Shown here: positions 47,917 to 60,900 of the stretch, one piece after another
How the letters are laid out: every line of letters starts with the position of its first letter
Numbering within the stretch: position 1 is the first letter of the stretch
Assembly (NCBI GenBank): GCA_910589415.1
Contig: OU342635.1
Coordinates: forward strand, 10,974,001-11,038,000
Direction of reading: 5' to 3'
DNA length: 64,000 nucleotides
From: Malachius bipustulatus
Taxonomy: Eukaryota > Arthropoda > Insecta > Coleoptera > Melyridae
Notes under the pieces: generated by a model
Told to the model about the DNA's origin: nothing
What the model saw: the letters and a program-made list of their open reading frames with translations, nothing else
Databases searched by the model: none
Made by a program: the position numbers and the translations under genes

Positions 47917-49762
47917 CGTCAATCGTCACAATGAAACTGAAATCGGCTGCACGCAGTTGTAGTGTCATCATCGCTTCTGCTGCTCTGAGAATCCCGCGTA
48001 AGATGTGAGCCGACGAATTGGTGGAGCTAAATGCATAAAAGTGCGAGCTTTTTAGTAATCATATTGTAATAATATCATAGATTCTTATAATTGAAGTTTC
48101 CATTGTAATAGGTTCTTTGCAGAACAAATGTGAGGTGAAACTGAAGATATGACCGTTTCGTTCTTGTTATGAACTCATCAACATGTCATATCAGATAGAC
48201 ACACATTTTGTAATGTCAATATTTTCAGGCAAAAATGGACTATACCAATATTTTACTACACAGACAAGAATTCAACCGCACAACAAATTTGGTTTGATAA
48301 AGACTTGGATGAATGTAAGTAAATTTGTTCCTTTATTAAGAAGAAAAAAATTGATCTAATAAAAAGACGACAAATCCGTTTATCGAACGGCAATAATATT
48401 TCTTTAAACGACACAACCGCAGAAGATCTGGTAGGTAAAGGCAGTTTCACTGATTATTTTTAGCTCATCAACCTGCCATATCAACCAAAAGCACACTTGA
48501 TGGTCAGAAATAGCCATTTTTTAGTTGTATTTTTCGTGGTAGATTAATTCTCACATTTCTAATTTTTTTCAGTACTAATCCCAAAGAAAAATTCTACTTG
48601 GATAAAATTGAACAACTATCATCATTCCATCTATAAAGTCTCGTATTCCTTTGAATTATTGAAAAAGCTCTCCAATAACACGCAGGTAAATAAATAATTG
48701 ATAGAATATATAGGGCGTTTCAGTCGCGGGTAAACTATTTAGTAAACTGTAGAGGGATCATCAAGGATTTACAAAACTTGGTCCACAGAACTTGTTCAAA
48801 AGCAGGGACCCGATCTACCAAGACCAATAAAAAATTATATTTTCCAGTTATGAAAATTCCTTCATGTTGGGTCCCTAATTTTGAACGTCTCTTCCAGGCC
48901 CATCCGGAAAGTTATCCATCTTTCCTTGTATTTTTTTTTAGAAATTTAAAGACGATGATAGAAAATATTTTTACCAAGAGATGTTATATCTTTTGAGCCA
49001 TAGAATAATAGACTGTTCCTCAGCTTTGGAACTTATTAAGAATAGTCAAGGGAATTTCGACGATTTGAAGTGGCTAGCGAAGTTTTTGAGCGAAAAACTT
49101 AGGAATAATCGTAGTCAAACGCCTTTTATGGTAAGAGAAGCATATGGAATTGATTTAATTAGGTAAAATATTTCCTTTTTTATAGGATTTCCTTGCCAAT
49201 AAATATCAAGACAATCCTGGTATGGCCACGCATGGTAAGCCATTTAATTAATTTAAAAAAAGCTCAATTTTTTCTTTATAATTGGCAATAGCAATTATTA
49301 TTATTGTAACTTGAATTCTGAATTTTATTACCACCGTCGACGAAATTGTGTGTTAGTCTATTTTTTTCATTATTGCATATCCTTTTTTTGTCACATAGTT
49401 GGATCTTTGGGCTACGAACCACCTGTTTCCACTAGAGAAAAACTCTATACAAAATTGGCACCCAGCGTGGGGCACCCCAGAAAATTCCTCAGAGCGCACA
49501 ATAGAGTGACATAAAAAAGAAACAAAATTCAAGTTACAATAAGTTTTCTTGGTTTGTGTGTCTATTGCTAACTGCAAGCTTTATGTTTTTAGCCGAGAAT
49601 GTCTTATCGCAACCGTATAAAATATTTGGTTATGTGGAAACAGATTCAGCAGAATGGCGTATTTGTGCGGAATGGCTGGAGCAAAATTCGCCAATGAATC
49701 AAAATGAAGTCGAACCTGCTGTTTTACAAGTGCGAAGTGTCAATTCATCAAATCTTAAATAG
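42459..49762 (+). CDS. Secreted M1 zinc aminopeptidase A (APN-like)
   Basis: Removes N-terminal residues from peptides; insect relatives work in the midgut. Exons 42459-42537, 42590-42962, 44396-44540, 45009-45267, 45324-45488, 45544-45644, 45713-45844, 45921-46201, 48229-48314, 48573-48685, 48942-49130, 49186-49234, 49593-49762 join in frame to 713 residues. Signal peptide at 1-25. FPCFDEPHFKAKF is the usual M1 domain-I motif. Zinc site HELSH near residue 330, third ligand in WLQEGF 18 residues after the second His; catalytic Tyr in TYKKG. The exopeptidase motif GAMEN reads AATEN. Shorter than the roughly 950 residues of typical APNs and without a GPI-type hydrophobic tail, so probably secreted. 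Exon lengths 373, 145, 259, 132, 86 and 113 are identical in paralogue B. An alternative in-frame last exon at 49399-49513 is discussed among the findings. Confidence 0.87.
43442..44110. repeat. CAGGGTG end and repeat-like DNA in aminopeptidase A intron 2
   Basis: A TA-flanked CAGGGTGTCATATTGAAAAG looks like the left end of a foldback, but no matching right end was found in the intron. TTTTTTGACATATTTGACAG is duplicated at 44030-44070. No exon here. Confidence 0.4.
46380..47640 (+). pseudogene. Decayed non-LTR retrotransposon (RT tail and RNase H)
   Basis: Pieces in shifting frames: HYADVLVLL (the reverse transcriptase YADD site, last Asp changed to Val) near 46460, LGVILNKKLT near 46710, and an RNase H stretch with VTLIWIPGH, then GENELADSL and FIGPEPAFGIS at 47370-47500. 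Many stops and frameshifts. A combined RT and RNase H is found in I/R1/LOA-type non-LTR elements; the clade is not decided. Lies sense in the aminopeptidase A intron 46202-48228. Confidence 0.7.
47661..47832. mobile_element. MITE-like hairpin, 172 bp
   Basis: Arms begin CTATACATCGGTACAAAAAT and end ATGTATAG; inner blocks TGTACAGTAACTGACA and AAGCGGCAAGC are mirrored. No certain target duplication. In the same intron as the retrotransposon relic. Confidence 0.75.
47877..47913. repeat. (CT)n microsatellite
   Basis: About 17 uninterrupted CT units. In an aminopeptidase A intron; likely length-polymorphic. Confidence 0.9.
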
Positions 49763-50515
49763 CTTTGGTGTATTAAAAGATAAACAACGATCTTATAGTT
49801 TTATTTGTAATAAATAATGAAGGACACTAAAAACGCAAGAAATATCAGATATCCTTATGTTATTGTCATTTTAATTGTCACTTTGTTAGTCATTCATGTC
49901 AATATCTAGTTACTCTAGGGATTTGGATAACTTTTACATCAGTCACCAAGAAGACAGTTGGGTAGCATCCTAATCGGACCTCGGACAGGGGCCTTCCCAA
50001 CTCATAGGCGGGTAGAATCCTAACCGGACCTCGTTACCTTCCGTGCAAACAGCTAAACCAATAACAAGACCCGTTTCCACATCCATCTTGAAGATCTAGA
50101 TTTCGGTGATTATGCTTCAGTTTAATTTGATTGTCGCGAACGCTTAGGGAGGGGGTGGTGCTTGTCTCAGTGTGAAAGAGAGTTCATTAGATTTGGCGAC
50201 AGGTTGTTGTCGAGACGATTGATCCATGCTTTTCAGAAACCACCGTTGATTCCTTTCATATTTGGAACTGAGAAAGAGTTTTTTGCCGTCGGGCTCTTTT
50301 CTTGCGAGTTCCAGGTCAAGCGCGACACTGTTAGGGCTTTAAGTAACGTAGAATAAAGTAGGTGTTTTTAAAATTAATTTATTTCATTCATCTCAGATCC
50401 ATTGTCTGTTTTTTTTTTAACAATTTTTTTCTTGGAAAGCCGGGAACTAGGTGGGCGGGTATAAGTACGTTCAAAAAGTATTAAATAAAAAGTTTTATTA
50501 AAAATAAAGTATTTT
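49763..50515. other. Spacer between convergent aminopeptidases A and B
   Basis: Poly(A) signal for A: AATAAA at 49809-49814. Poly(A) signal for B on the minus strand: TTTATT at 50494-50499, only 17 bp past its stop codon. Between them lies the second copy of the dispersed repeat of 29420-29660 (49950-50270, inverted). No gene. Confidence 0.6.
49950..50270. repeat. Dispersed repeat, copy 2
   Basis: CGGACCTCGTTACCTTCCGT and GGGTAGCATCCTAATCGGAC are the complement of blocks in 29420-29660. The match extends to TTTCAGAAACCACCGTTGAT near 50230. Confidence 0.65.
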
Positions 50516-53500
50516 TCATCCCTCCAGGTTAAAATATGTTTTAGTTCTGTTCTCTGGATTTTCGATTTCATTTTTAGCGGAAGATGTTCCTTCTGTGATG
50601 TGGTGAGATGTTCCAGAATCCGACGAATTCGTTAGTCTAGAAAAGTTCCCTTCTTTCTCTACTTTAACTGTGGCAGTGACATTATTTTTAGCGGGCGTTC
50701 TTCTGTACGTCACCTTTTCAACATAGTCCATGTTATCCTCGAACCATTTATTACAAACTTTCAATTTGGCAGGAGTTTTCTCCTGACTTGGTAAAACTGT
50801 GTCATCAACTCTGTATAATAACCACTGTAAACTTGTACGCGCTGAAATTTAGTAATAATCGATTAATATTATGTAGGAGACGCTCAGAAATAAAATGACC
50901 TTACCACTCTCTTCCACATATTCTCGTACGTTCCCTCCTGTGTAAAGTGGAGCCTTAAATTTTCCTATGACAAACCTCTGCAACAAGAAGTACTCAAAAT
51001 TTGAATTCTTGATCAAGATTTGTTTATTGTCACCTACCGTGAAATTTTCAAGTGATGTGTTGTCGTATTTCAGCATTTGCCATTGCAAGATATAAAAATT
51101 GGTCCTGGCAAAAGTGCTTTTCGTTACTAACTGTCCTAGAGAAGCATTCATTCGTTTATACACATCTAAAATGACGTCGCATGTGACAATATCATTTTCA
51201 AAAAACAAGTAGGCCTCTCGTAGTAGATCTAATTGTTCTAGGGCTTCTAAGTCCTGAAAAAAATTTCCAATTTTTCAAATTTCTGATGATTCCATGTAGT
51301 AGAAAGTGTATAAATGCCTAAAACTTACGTTTAAATGTTCGACTAGGTTGTTCCACAGTTTTTCAGAATATTTTATCTTATACGGTCCCATTTCTTTGTA
51401 ATTCAATTTTATCCATGAAGCGTTATTTTTCGCAATTTTAACTGAAATAAATTACAAGTTCAATCATGCTTTTGTGCAAAAAAAGTAAAATTATCGTACC
51501 GTTATCCATGTCTTTATCGAACCAGGTCAATTTTTTTTCCGAATCGACATCAGTGTAATATCTGATAGGTATCGTCCATCTTTTTCTGTAAAAATAATAA
51601 TTTTATAAAATAATACGACAGAACTAAATATTCGTCCACTGACCTCGAATAATAATTAGAGCCGGTCATGTTTTCTTTCGTTGTAAATGGTCTTTGAGTT
51701 AAAACAAAACTATCTCCATTTTCTTCCACGTTTATTAAAGGAATGCCCGTCTGGAACAACCAGGTTACAAATACGTCCCTGATTTTTATGTCAGTGACGT
51801 GCTTCTCAAACGACTGAATCATATCTCCAGTAAAAGCAACGGAATAAGGGAAATTGTTAAGGTACTCCCTTAAAGAGGCCCTGAATTTTTCCTCTCCGAT
51901 TGCATCTTCTATCATTCTGAGCATTTCTCCTCCCTAAAATTTTACTGATTAGTAATAAAAAAAATATTTCCAATAATTTTATCATGTTGCAGATTAATTT
52001 TATATCGGGTGTTTCATTAGGTGCTACCTTTTAGGGCTCAATGCGTCCACTATGGGATGAGATTTTTCTTTCCGGCTCAGCACACCGGATAGGAACTGAA
52101 AGGAATGGGAGCTGCAATCAACGCTTGGAGTGGAAGAGTGAGTTATATGTCTCTGGTCCACTCCCAGAGCACGACTACTATTATAACGAACTGGTTTTTT
52201 TTATAGTCGTGCTGCTATAATAGACCCTGGCCGTCTCGATAAAAACTATTTTTAATTAATCTGAAGAGCCCCTCTCCTTCTCTCCGCTCGAATTTAAAAT
52301 GTGATCCTAGGTTTCATTTACACCTTATTCCTATCAATTTGGGGAATTGTATGTGAGTTTGTAGCATGCTTGATTTGCCATACAACCACAAAGGGGTCAA
52401 GAACCCAATGAGGGCCGATGGATTTAAAATTTTTGAGAGTCCTTGAAACGGAACCCCGGGCAAGTTATAGATAGGCTTTCCACTCCTTTTAATATCATTC
52501 CCTACATCTCATTATTCATAAGATCGACAATCGAATGGTCTAAGATTACACCTGATTGGTGATTGATAGGGTAAAATTTTGGAAAAAATTACCAATTTTA
52601 AGATTACCATTGCCCAAATACCAAATACCTGCATACCTACCTTCTTGTAAGTAATTTGACTAAACTGGTTTTTTATTTCCGTGACGCTTTCAACTTGATT
52701 TGAAATTGGAGCGGATTTATTTGAAAAGTCAACTCTGTACACTGACTGCAAACCATTCAACATCTCGTCTACCTAAAACACACACTTACATATTTAATTT
52801 TTTACCTCGTACACTATGTGGAGATGTTAAAGTGAATATTTAATAAAAGCAATCGGAACATTAGTTCAACTACCCCAGGCAGCAGAGTGACGTAATAATG
52901 ACGTAATTTTTTGTCGCCGACGCCATATCATCAAAAAGACACGTGATAATTATTGTCGTCATTTTTCAGACGTGATTTAGATGTGATGTTTTATGTTTAT
53001 GACGTCGATATAACGTCGTTTTTTCGTCATTTTAAAGACAAGCCGAATACCTAAATCTGGCTCTGTAAGTTCTGTCTTACTATAAATTATTTTTATGTAA
53101 AGAAGGTCATTTGTCCGTCATTTCTAAAGTCATAATGACATTAAACATGACCAACAAATGACCTTGCAGCGACGTGACCCAGACGGCAGAATCACTTTTT
53201 TTCTTTGTTTCAAATAAAAATTATGACGTCATATTACCAAATAATCACGTGATTATTGTCGTCATTTCTCAGAGGTGATGTTTATGACGTCTCTAACGTT
53301 GGTTTTTCGTCATTTTCAGACAAACTGATTATTTGAGTCTGGCGATATAATTTTCTGCCCTACCTTACTGCTTCTCTAAAATACGATTATCCCTGAGAAA
53401 AATGAATTTGTTCTATACTTTACATAATTAAGAAATGCTTACGGTGTATATTTATTACCTGGTAATAACCGGGTAAATATCGATCAACCACTTTTCTCGA

Positions 53501-55663
53501 TAAATATTCGGCGAACGCTTCATGTAGCCAAATGTCGTTCCACCAGTAATCACTAACTAATGAAAACTAGTTAGCATCGCAGCTGAAGTCTTTTGAGAGT
53601 AAATCCTTACCTAAATTTCCGAACCAGAAATGACAAATTTCATGTGCCACTACTGTAAAAACGTGCGGAAGATACAACTTGCTTTTAATTGGTGATAGCA
53701 AACCATCATTAAAAGTTATAAGACCCCAATTTTCAGTTGCGGCAGTTATTCTGGAGAACTCGATCATGTCTGAAATTACAAATTTTAACAAATTTCCTGA
53801 TTTCCAGTAAAAATTAAAATTACAAAGGAAGTCCCAGCAGGTAGTCTACTAGATTAGTTCTAATCGTGAAATCAATACTCACCTAATTTTGGTAGTTTGT
53901 ATCTTATTCCTGTATAATTGGAAAAGAATTCTAAGCTTCTAATAGCAAAAGATAGGACGGACCAATTTTCTTCCGTGCCCGCGTAAGGTGAGTATATGGT
54001 GACAGGAACTGCTTTACCACGATTGTCCCAAGTGATAGTTTTACGTGGATAATCAGTCAGAGCTATTGTCACCAAATAACTGCACATTGGGGGCGTCTGC
54101 TGAAAATCGTAGACGATGCCTTCGGATGTTCTAAATTTTGCCTGAAAATTGTTCAGCTTTCATAAATCAAAAAAATGTTTCTTTAACGTTTTCAATTTTT
54201 CTAGACCAGCATCACCTGTAGATGGTTACCATATTCTCTAGATGGGTATCAATTTCTACTATCTTTAATTACCTACATAAACCTTCCATACCAAAAAACA
54301 ACAACTAGTTTTTAACCATTTCTACTTGAAACTACAGTTCTGTATGCGAAGCTTCCTAATATCTAGAACCACAAGTGGTGACCGTCTCTAAATGGCGTGA
54401 GATGCCTTATTCGCATCGGTGGTTTTGCAAACCATCAGTAGATGTCACGACGTTCTCTGGGTCACTTGAATCAGGTAGAATGATTTAAACAAGTAGCCGA
54501 GCTCTCTGTGCAGTCAAAAATGCATCCTCCAGATTTATCTATTCTATATATCACACCGATGACGTCATAATAAGACCGAAACAGCAGTCTGTGATTTCGA
54601 TAGGCTTTCTGGGTGACTGTCTTCTTGCCTGCCATAGAGGTCAATCCAGCTAAATCCGTTATTCTTCTGCTTATATTTATAAACTTATTAAAAGTGGAAT
54701 TCGGGAGCAAAAATAAATAACAAATAGTAAATCATGGGTCCTAGGTTCACGCGTGTTCATTACTGATCCAATGCCAAAGACAGGAGGAAAACTCTAACAC
54801 TAATGAAGACATAGATGGCCATTTCGCTCTTATTGGAACTCATCAACACGCGAATTTGGTCTATAGTAAAGAACAGCCCAGCTACTTAGACCTTGAGTTC
54901 TTAGTTTTGGAAATTATTCAATAAGTTAAGTAAAAAGCTACTTACAATCGTTTTCATGTTGGAAAGAGCCACAAAAGTTTCATTGGGTGAAATTACCCTA
55001 ATATTGAATTTAGCTTTGAAATGCGGTTCGTCGAAACAGGGAAACATTGCTCTTGTAAAAGTAGCCTGGAAATTGGTCACGTAGATATAACTGCAAAAAG
55101 TATTCTTCATTAAAAATGTCAACGATAATAAAACAGAAGAACAGCTTTCGTGATTACCTGGTCTTATTTTCGGTTACATATTGGCTTTTTCTGAAACCCG
55201 TATCCGTCTCCTTATCTTCAGAAAGTTTCCCTTCAAACGCTATGAAAATAACATGAGATCCTGACAGGATGTAGTCCTGGTCTTTATGGAATATGTTCAT
55301 CAATTCGTATTCGGGTTCCAGATCATAACTGACGTTGTCGCTGATATAATCCAGCTGTACCGCGGTAATATTGAGATTCTTATTATGGAGAACAATTTTT
55401 TCCACATTTTCTATTACTTTCACGAAAATCGTAACTTCCCCTTTGAAATTTGACTCATCGATGTTGGGGTGAATTTTAATTGAATATGTCGATGGAACAA
55501 CCGTTAGCGGCAGTCTGTTTTTTGGATTAGCTACAAAATATTATTAGTTTAGCAAATAAAATGAAACGAACAAGAAAATAGCAATGGAGTGATAATACTT
55601 ACCTGAAACTGAAGACTTTGAAATACAAAAAAATATTACTAAAATTAGTAAATGATTTCTCAT
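50516..55663 (-). CDS. Secreted M1 zinc aminopeptidase B (APN-like)
   Basis: Exons 55663-55603, 55530-55158, 55090-54946, 54141-53883, 53769-53611, 53556-53459, 52772-52641, 51933-51644, 51585-51500, 51441-51329, 51253-51038, 50977-50905, 50841-50516 join in frame to 776 residues. The signal peptide MRNHLLILVIFFCISKSSVS is nearly the whole first exon. MFPCFDEPHFKAKF, then AATEN in place of GAMEN, zinc site HEICH near residue 322, third ligand Glu in WLHEAF after 18 residues, and catalytic Tyr in TYKKG. RWTIPI marks the start of the C-terminal half. The C-terminus is hydrophilic and Thr/Ser/Asn-rich, with no GPI-anchor signal. It is convergent with A (754 bp between stops) and tandem with C. 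The exon structure matches A, which proves common descent by duplication. Confidence 0.9.
52873..53345. mobile_element. ACGT-rich CCCAG-ended element(s) in aminopeptidase B intron
   Basis: Starts CCCCAGGCAGCAGAGTGACG; an internal second end is CCCAGACGGCAGAATCAC at 53169. Both are followed by AATAATGACGT or ATTATGACGT, a TCACGTGAT block, GTCGTCATTT and ACGTCGTTTTTTCGTCATTT. The right end is GATTATTTGAGTCTGG. Two related units, possibly one element inserted beside another, joined by about 110 bp. The ends recall the element at 4524-5490. Confidence 0.55.
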
Positions 55664-57992
55664 CGTTTCAAGTAGTGGTAACATTCTAGACAATCGGTTT
55701 TTTTTGTGTGCACTAGTAAACTAAACACAAATTTGACTTATAAAGTTGTGTTAGTATAAACGTCCTTGTCTAGTTCTTATTGTATTTAAATTTCCTGCAG
55801 CGTCTCCGTATTTATAGAGCAATGCAGTTTCATCTATATTCAAATAATAATTTACACATTACATATTAACCAATATGTAGTCATCGTAATTCGTAACAAC
55901 ATGTTTATCGGTATCTAACTTTAATGAATTTCTACTTTTTTGTTATAAAATTTATTAACATAGTGGGTCACCTTATTATGCAACCTCATAACATGACTAG
56001 AGATTTTAATTAATGCAAATTAACCACGGGAACATTCACCAGGTTTTCCCCTGTCACACATTTACTACCTCGGGAACAACACTCCGCCAGGTGGCATTTG
56101 CGTAATGAACTAGGGGAACGTGGTCGTGTTTACAAAACTATCTGCCGCCTTTGGTTCCTTTACTTCACTTTCCGGCACTAATCTCCTTTATTTGGTTCAA
56201 TACCACTCACTATAAAGGAAAACGGGACCCAATATGTGAAGCATTGATCTGGGAGATGGGAAATAAATGATTGAAGATCTCTTTCCGTGACCTGACACAA
56301 TTTCACAATGCTTTGTTTGTTTAAGTGCTTCATTCTAAATTTGTCATTTGCCTTTTATTTTGTAAATATAACCTGAAGTACATTGCTTTCAGGTATGATG
56401 GGATATATCCTGAGCGAGGTTTCGACCATCAGGTTCTTCTACACAAGGTACTATAGAGTAGGATTGATTATCCGCTATTATTATCCTGTATTAACTTTGC
56501 TGTTCCTAAGTATAGTACAAGAAAGCAATTATCATTTTACAATGAAGCAGCCAATACCGATTTAGGATTAAGGTCGCCTCTGTACGTCATGGGTAGGAGA
56601 TATAACTACTGTATCCGAATATTGTGACTTCTCCAAGGATTTTTCAGTCAAATTATTGACCTCTGTAGCTAAGAAGATCCTATAGTGGTGTTATTCTTAA
56701 GGTAAATTATTGTGTGTTAATTGCTTGTATATATTAATAGAAAATTGTTATAGAAAATTGGATTCAGGTGTAGGAAGGTAGAGATTTCGAGTTTAAATTA
56801 GATTTATTATTGTGACAATGAAGTTTATGACTTGTAATAGATAAAAATTATTATAAATGTCAATAAGAAATAAAATTTGGATTGTTTGAAAAAAATGAGG
56901 AGTAAAAAAAAAAAAAAAAGTGAAGGAGGAGAATGTTGATAGCAACGAGAAAAGAAGGATGAATGAAAAAAAATTTAAAAGAACGTCAGTGAGAAATAAT
57001 GTTAAAGAATGTAATATAATGATTTAGAAGAATTAAAGAGAAGCAGAGGGACTAGAGAAAGGAGAAATTAAGAGAGGAATAAATGATAAAAGAAGAGAGT
57101 TTTTTCAAAAGGAAATACAGCAGAATTTGAAAGCAGAAAGAAGATAAAGTAACAGAAAGCAAATATTTATTAGTAAATGGAAGAGAAGCAGAGGGACTAG
57201 AGAAAGAGCAGAATTTGAAAGCAGAAAGAAGATAAATAACGCAAAGCAAAGATTGATTAGTAAATAGAAGAGAAGCAGTAAGAAAAAGAGAAAGACTACG
57301 AGAACAAGATAGAAGCTTTATTTGGAAAGGACAAGGGATAATAAGAGACGGTGTCGGAGAGCAGTTTGAGAATTTTTGAAAAGTGCGGTAAGAGAAAGAG
57401 TTAAAAAAAGAGAAGCAGAGGACTAGAGAAAGGTTTATAAAGAAGAAGGAAATTGTAAGATTTGGAATTGTATTTAATTAAAATTTTTACAGTATAAGAA
57501 ATTTTCAAATTCAGAGAGCTCGAGGTAGGTTAGATTTTCTTTATTTAAAATTTTGTAAGTTACAAGTTATAAATAATAATAATAATAATTTCAAATTAAT
57601 TTTTTTATATTTTATTTTGATTCAAACTTAGAAAATATATTGAAAAATTTATCTGAACCCACCTGAGAAAGAGAGTGTCCTCAGAGAATAACTTTATTAA
57701 AAAATTTGTTGTTTATGGTATTAAATTTTTTTTAAATAAAACTAGTAATAATAAATTGAGATAAGGGGGGTAAGTAATACCATAACAGTATATTCTTTTT
57801 TTTGCAGTATATTCTGTATTTATTTTCTTCTGTAAGTGGGGCTACTACTCTGTTGGCCAATAAATTGAAATTGAAATGGCGCTTAAAGGAATTGGAAACT
57901 TTTGAAATCAATTTGAAATCTATAAAAGTTTTAGGTAAAGGAAAACGTTATGTTGAAAAAAATCTTTATTGTTATTAAATAAATGTTTTCAT
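55664..57992. other. Intergenic DNA between aminopeptidases B and C
   Basis: Upstream region of B and 3' flank of C. 56880-57440 is a purine-rich repeat (separate entry). A poly(A) signal for C lies on the minus strand at 57965-57970 (TTTATT on the plus strand), 23 bp past its stop codon. No additional gene seen. Confidence 0.45.
56880..57440 (+). repeat. Purine-rich imperfect repeat
   Basis: GAAGCAGAGGGACTAGAGAAA recurs near 57041, 57186 and 57410 (one G shorter), and GAATTTGAAAGCAGAAAGAA at 57122 and 57211. Almost no pyrimidine clusters on the plus strand. Confidence 0.75.
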
Positions 57993-60900
57993 TTAACTTA
58001 AGTCATTTATTTGATTTGTCACCAAAGGATTGTTTCCGCGTGCCATGTTCTCTTCGGTTGTGGAATTGGTATCCGCTGTTTTTATCCTCGTGTCAGAAAT
58101 GTTTGTTTCTATCCATCGAATGCAGGATTTTACCATTTCCGGTGTTCCAAAAATCACCTCATCGGTTTCAGCGAAGTAAGTCTTTACTGCATCGAAATAT
58201 AGTTGGTTTTCAAATTCTATCTCTATAAAATACAACATTTCTTATTATTATTAAACCCTGAATATTTAACATTAATTACTTACTAAACATAATTCCTCCA
58301 TCCGAGAGATTTCCTTTAGATAACATATGTTTCTGCAAGAAAAAAATCATATGCGGGTCATACCAAAAACAGAAAAAAATCAGTTTTGAGGGATTGCCGC
58401 GTCCCCCTAAAAAAACTAATTTGATGAAAAATGCCCTTTTTTAACAAATCTGTAGGTACTGGTGTATTTCGTTATTGGAAAAAAATCTTTATTAGGGATA
58501 TAGCAGAATTTTAATTTTTATTTGAAGTTTCAAGCACAAAATATTTCCATTTGTTGCAATATTTAGTAGTTGCTACTAGTATTTTCTTTTGTAATCACGT
58601 ACCTACCTATAGTTATTTACATTACAAGCTACGAAAGTTCACTTTTAGGTGTGAGGTGTATTTAAATACCCGAGGCGAAGCGTAGCGTAGCCGAGGGTAT
58701 TTAAAAACTCCGAGCACCTGAAAGAGCTTTCGTAGCGTGTAATGTATTAAACTTTTCATTCTCCCCTTGCCATATTGAACCACGGATTAAGAAGAAATGA
58801 GTAAAAGAATACGATTCAGTGATAACAATGGAATTATTATAAGGTGCCATGTTTTTAACATTACCATAGTAACGATAGTTTTAAATTATTAATTTATGAC
58901 ACTGTCAAGTTTAAAACTCTGTACCGCTATATTTTCAGAATCTTTGATCGTAGTTCAGTTCAAAATGAATTTCATTCAAGAAGCTGCAAATTCCAGTAAA
59001 TCTTTCTGGAACATACAATAATAATTATTTGTATGTACCAGAAAGATTTACTGGAATTTTTTATTGCAGTTTTACATTCAATTTTCCATCTAAATAAACG
59101 TTAACCAAACTGACATTTCTATACTTTTTTGTCCAGGCCACGAAAGTTTTTCATAGCTAGCAACCACCTAGCAACCTATCACCTAGGATGTTTTACTTTC
59201 GCTTTCGGTTGCCTTATCAAGACAGAAAGTTACACTTTCGTAAAGGGGAGAATGAAAAAATTTAAAATCACGTACCTACCCAAGGTTCTACGTGCGCATT
59301 ACGTGACTTCTAAGGATACTGAAGAAGATAATTATAAGCGACACCTACAACACTTACCGCAAGTAATGAAGCATTCCCCTGACTGTGTTCGTTGATTGCG
59401 GCAAGCAATGGATACGTTACATGAAAACTGAATGCTTCTTCATCAAACAGATACCTTTTTAGAATTGCATCATCAATGCTGAAAAATATATTTAAGTAAT
59501 CTTCACAAGTCATTAAATTGTTCAACATCAACAAATGGACTCCTCTCACTAAACTCATTTGTTCCGTTTCACTGAAGCCCTGAAACGACAATACTAAATT
59601 ATCATTATAATAAACTGTTTCATTATCCATAAGTTATACATATACCTAACTCTCGTATATGAAAGTTTTCAATAACAAAACGGCTCGTATAAGCTGTAAG
59701 TGAGCCTAAACACACAACTGTTGTGTAATGAAGGAAACAGTGTTGTAATTTTTTTTATTACAGCACGGTTAGATGAACCGCAGAACAAATATGAAGCTTA
59801 GTATCGCTTTGATACTACCTATGAAGTATTACTTATACAGGGTGTTACTGATTACTGAATAGGTGTTACAAACTTAAAGGGAATGTAGGAAATGCAAAAA
59901 TAGGCGATAAATTTCCTGTAATCATGGGTCGTAGGAGCTTTAGTTTAAGAGATACAGGGTGTTAAAGTTCTTCGAAAAAGTTAATATCTTTTGAATATCT
60001 ACAAACTGGCTGATCAGAATTACTCGAATTTTTTGACAGCTGTTGTACTAATAATTGAAGTATGTACATGATTTGACTCCCATTGAAAAATTATTCACTC
60101 CAGTGGCAGAGATCTGGGTGTGTTGTTACCTTTTTTATTAAACAATTTCAACGCCACTGACTTTTATGCAAATTTGTTATTTTTGGTAGATACCTCGTTT
60201 TGTTTAGAGAAGAAAAGTCATTCTATGTTTTGTTGTAGAACGCACTGTTTTCAAGATATTCCACAATATTGTCACTCATGCAAGCTTTTTGTAATGCAAT
60301 ACTGTTCAATAACGATCACAAAAATGATGAATTTGTGGAAAAACTCAATAGCATTGATTTTTATGATATTTTACCTCGTACGGGTTCCTACATTGGGAAT
60401 TATCTTGAAAACAGTGCGTCCTACAACAAAAACATAGAATGACTTTTCTCCTCTAAGCAAAACGAGGTATCTACCAAAAATAACAAATTTGCATAAAAGT
60501 CAGTGGCGTAGAAATTGTTTAATAAAAAAGGTAACAACACACCCAGATCTCTGCCACTGGAGTGAATAATTTTTCAATGGGAGTATCAAATCATGTACTT
60601 CAATTAGTACAACAGCTGTCAAAAAATTCGAGTAATTCTGATTAGCGAGTTTGTAGATATTCAAAAAATATAAACTTTTTCGAAGATCTTTAACACCCTG
60701 TATCTCTAAAACTAAAGCTCCGACGACCCATGTCTACAGGAAATTTATCGCCTATTTTTGCATTTCCTACTTTTCCTTTAAGTTTGTAACACCTATTCAG
60801 TAACACCCGTATAACTTTATAATTATACAGGGTGTTTCTTAATAACATGCTAATACTTCAAGGTGTGATTCGTCAGGTCATTTTATGAAGAAAATTTCAT

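Noticed and set aside
56383..56565. 60-codon membrane-like frame
   Set aside because: Short, AT-driven, with no homologue recognised and no promoter or splice context.
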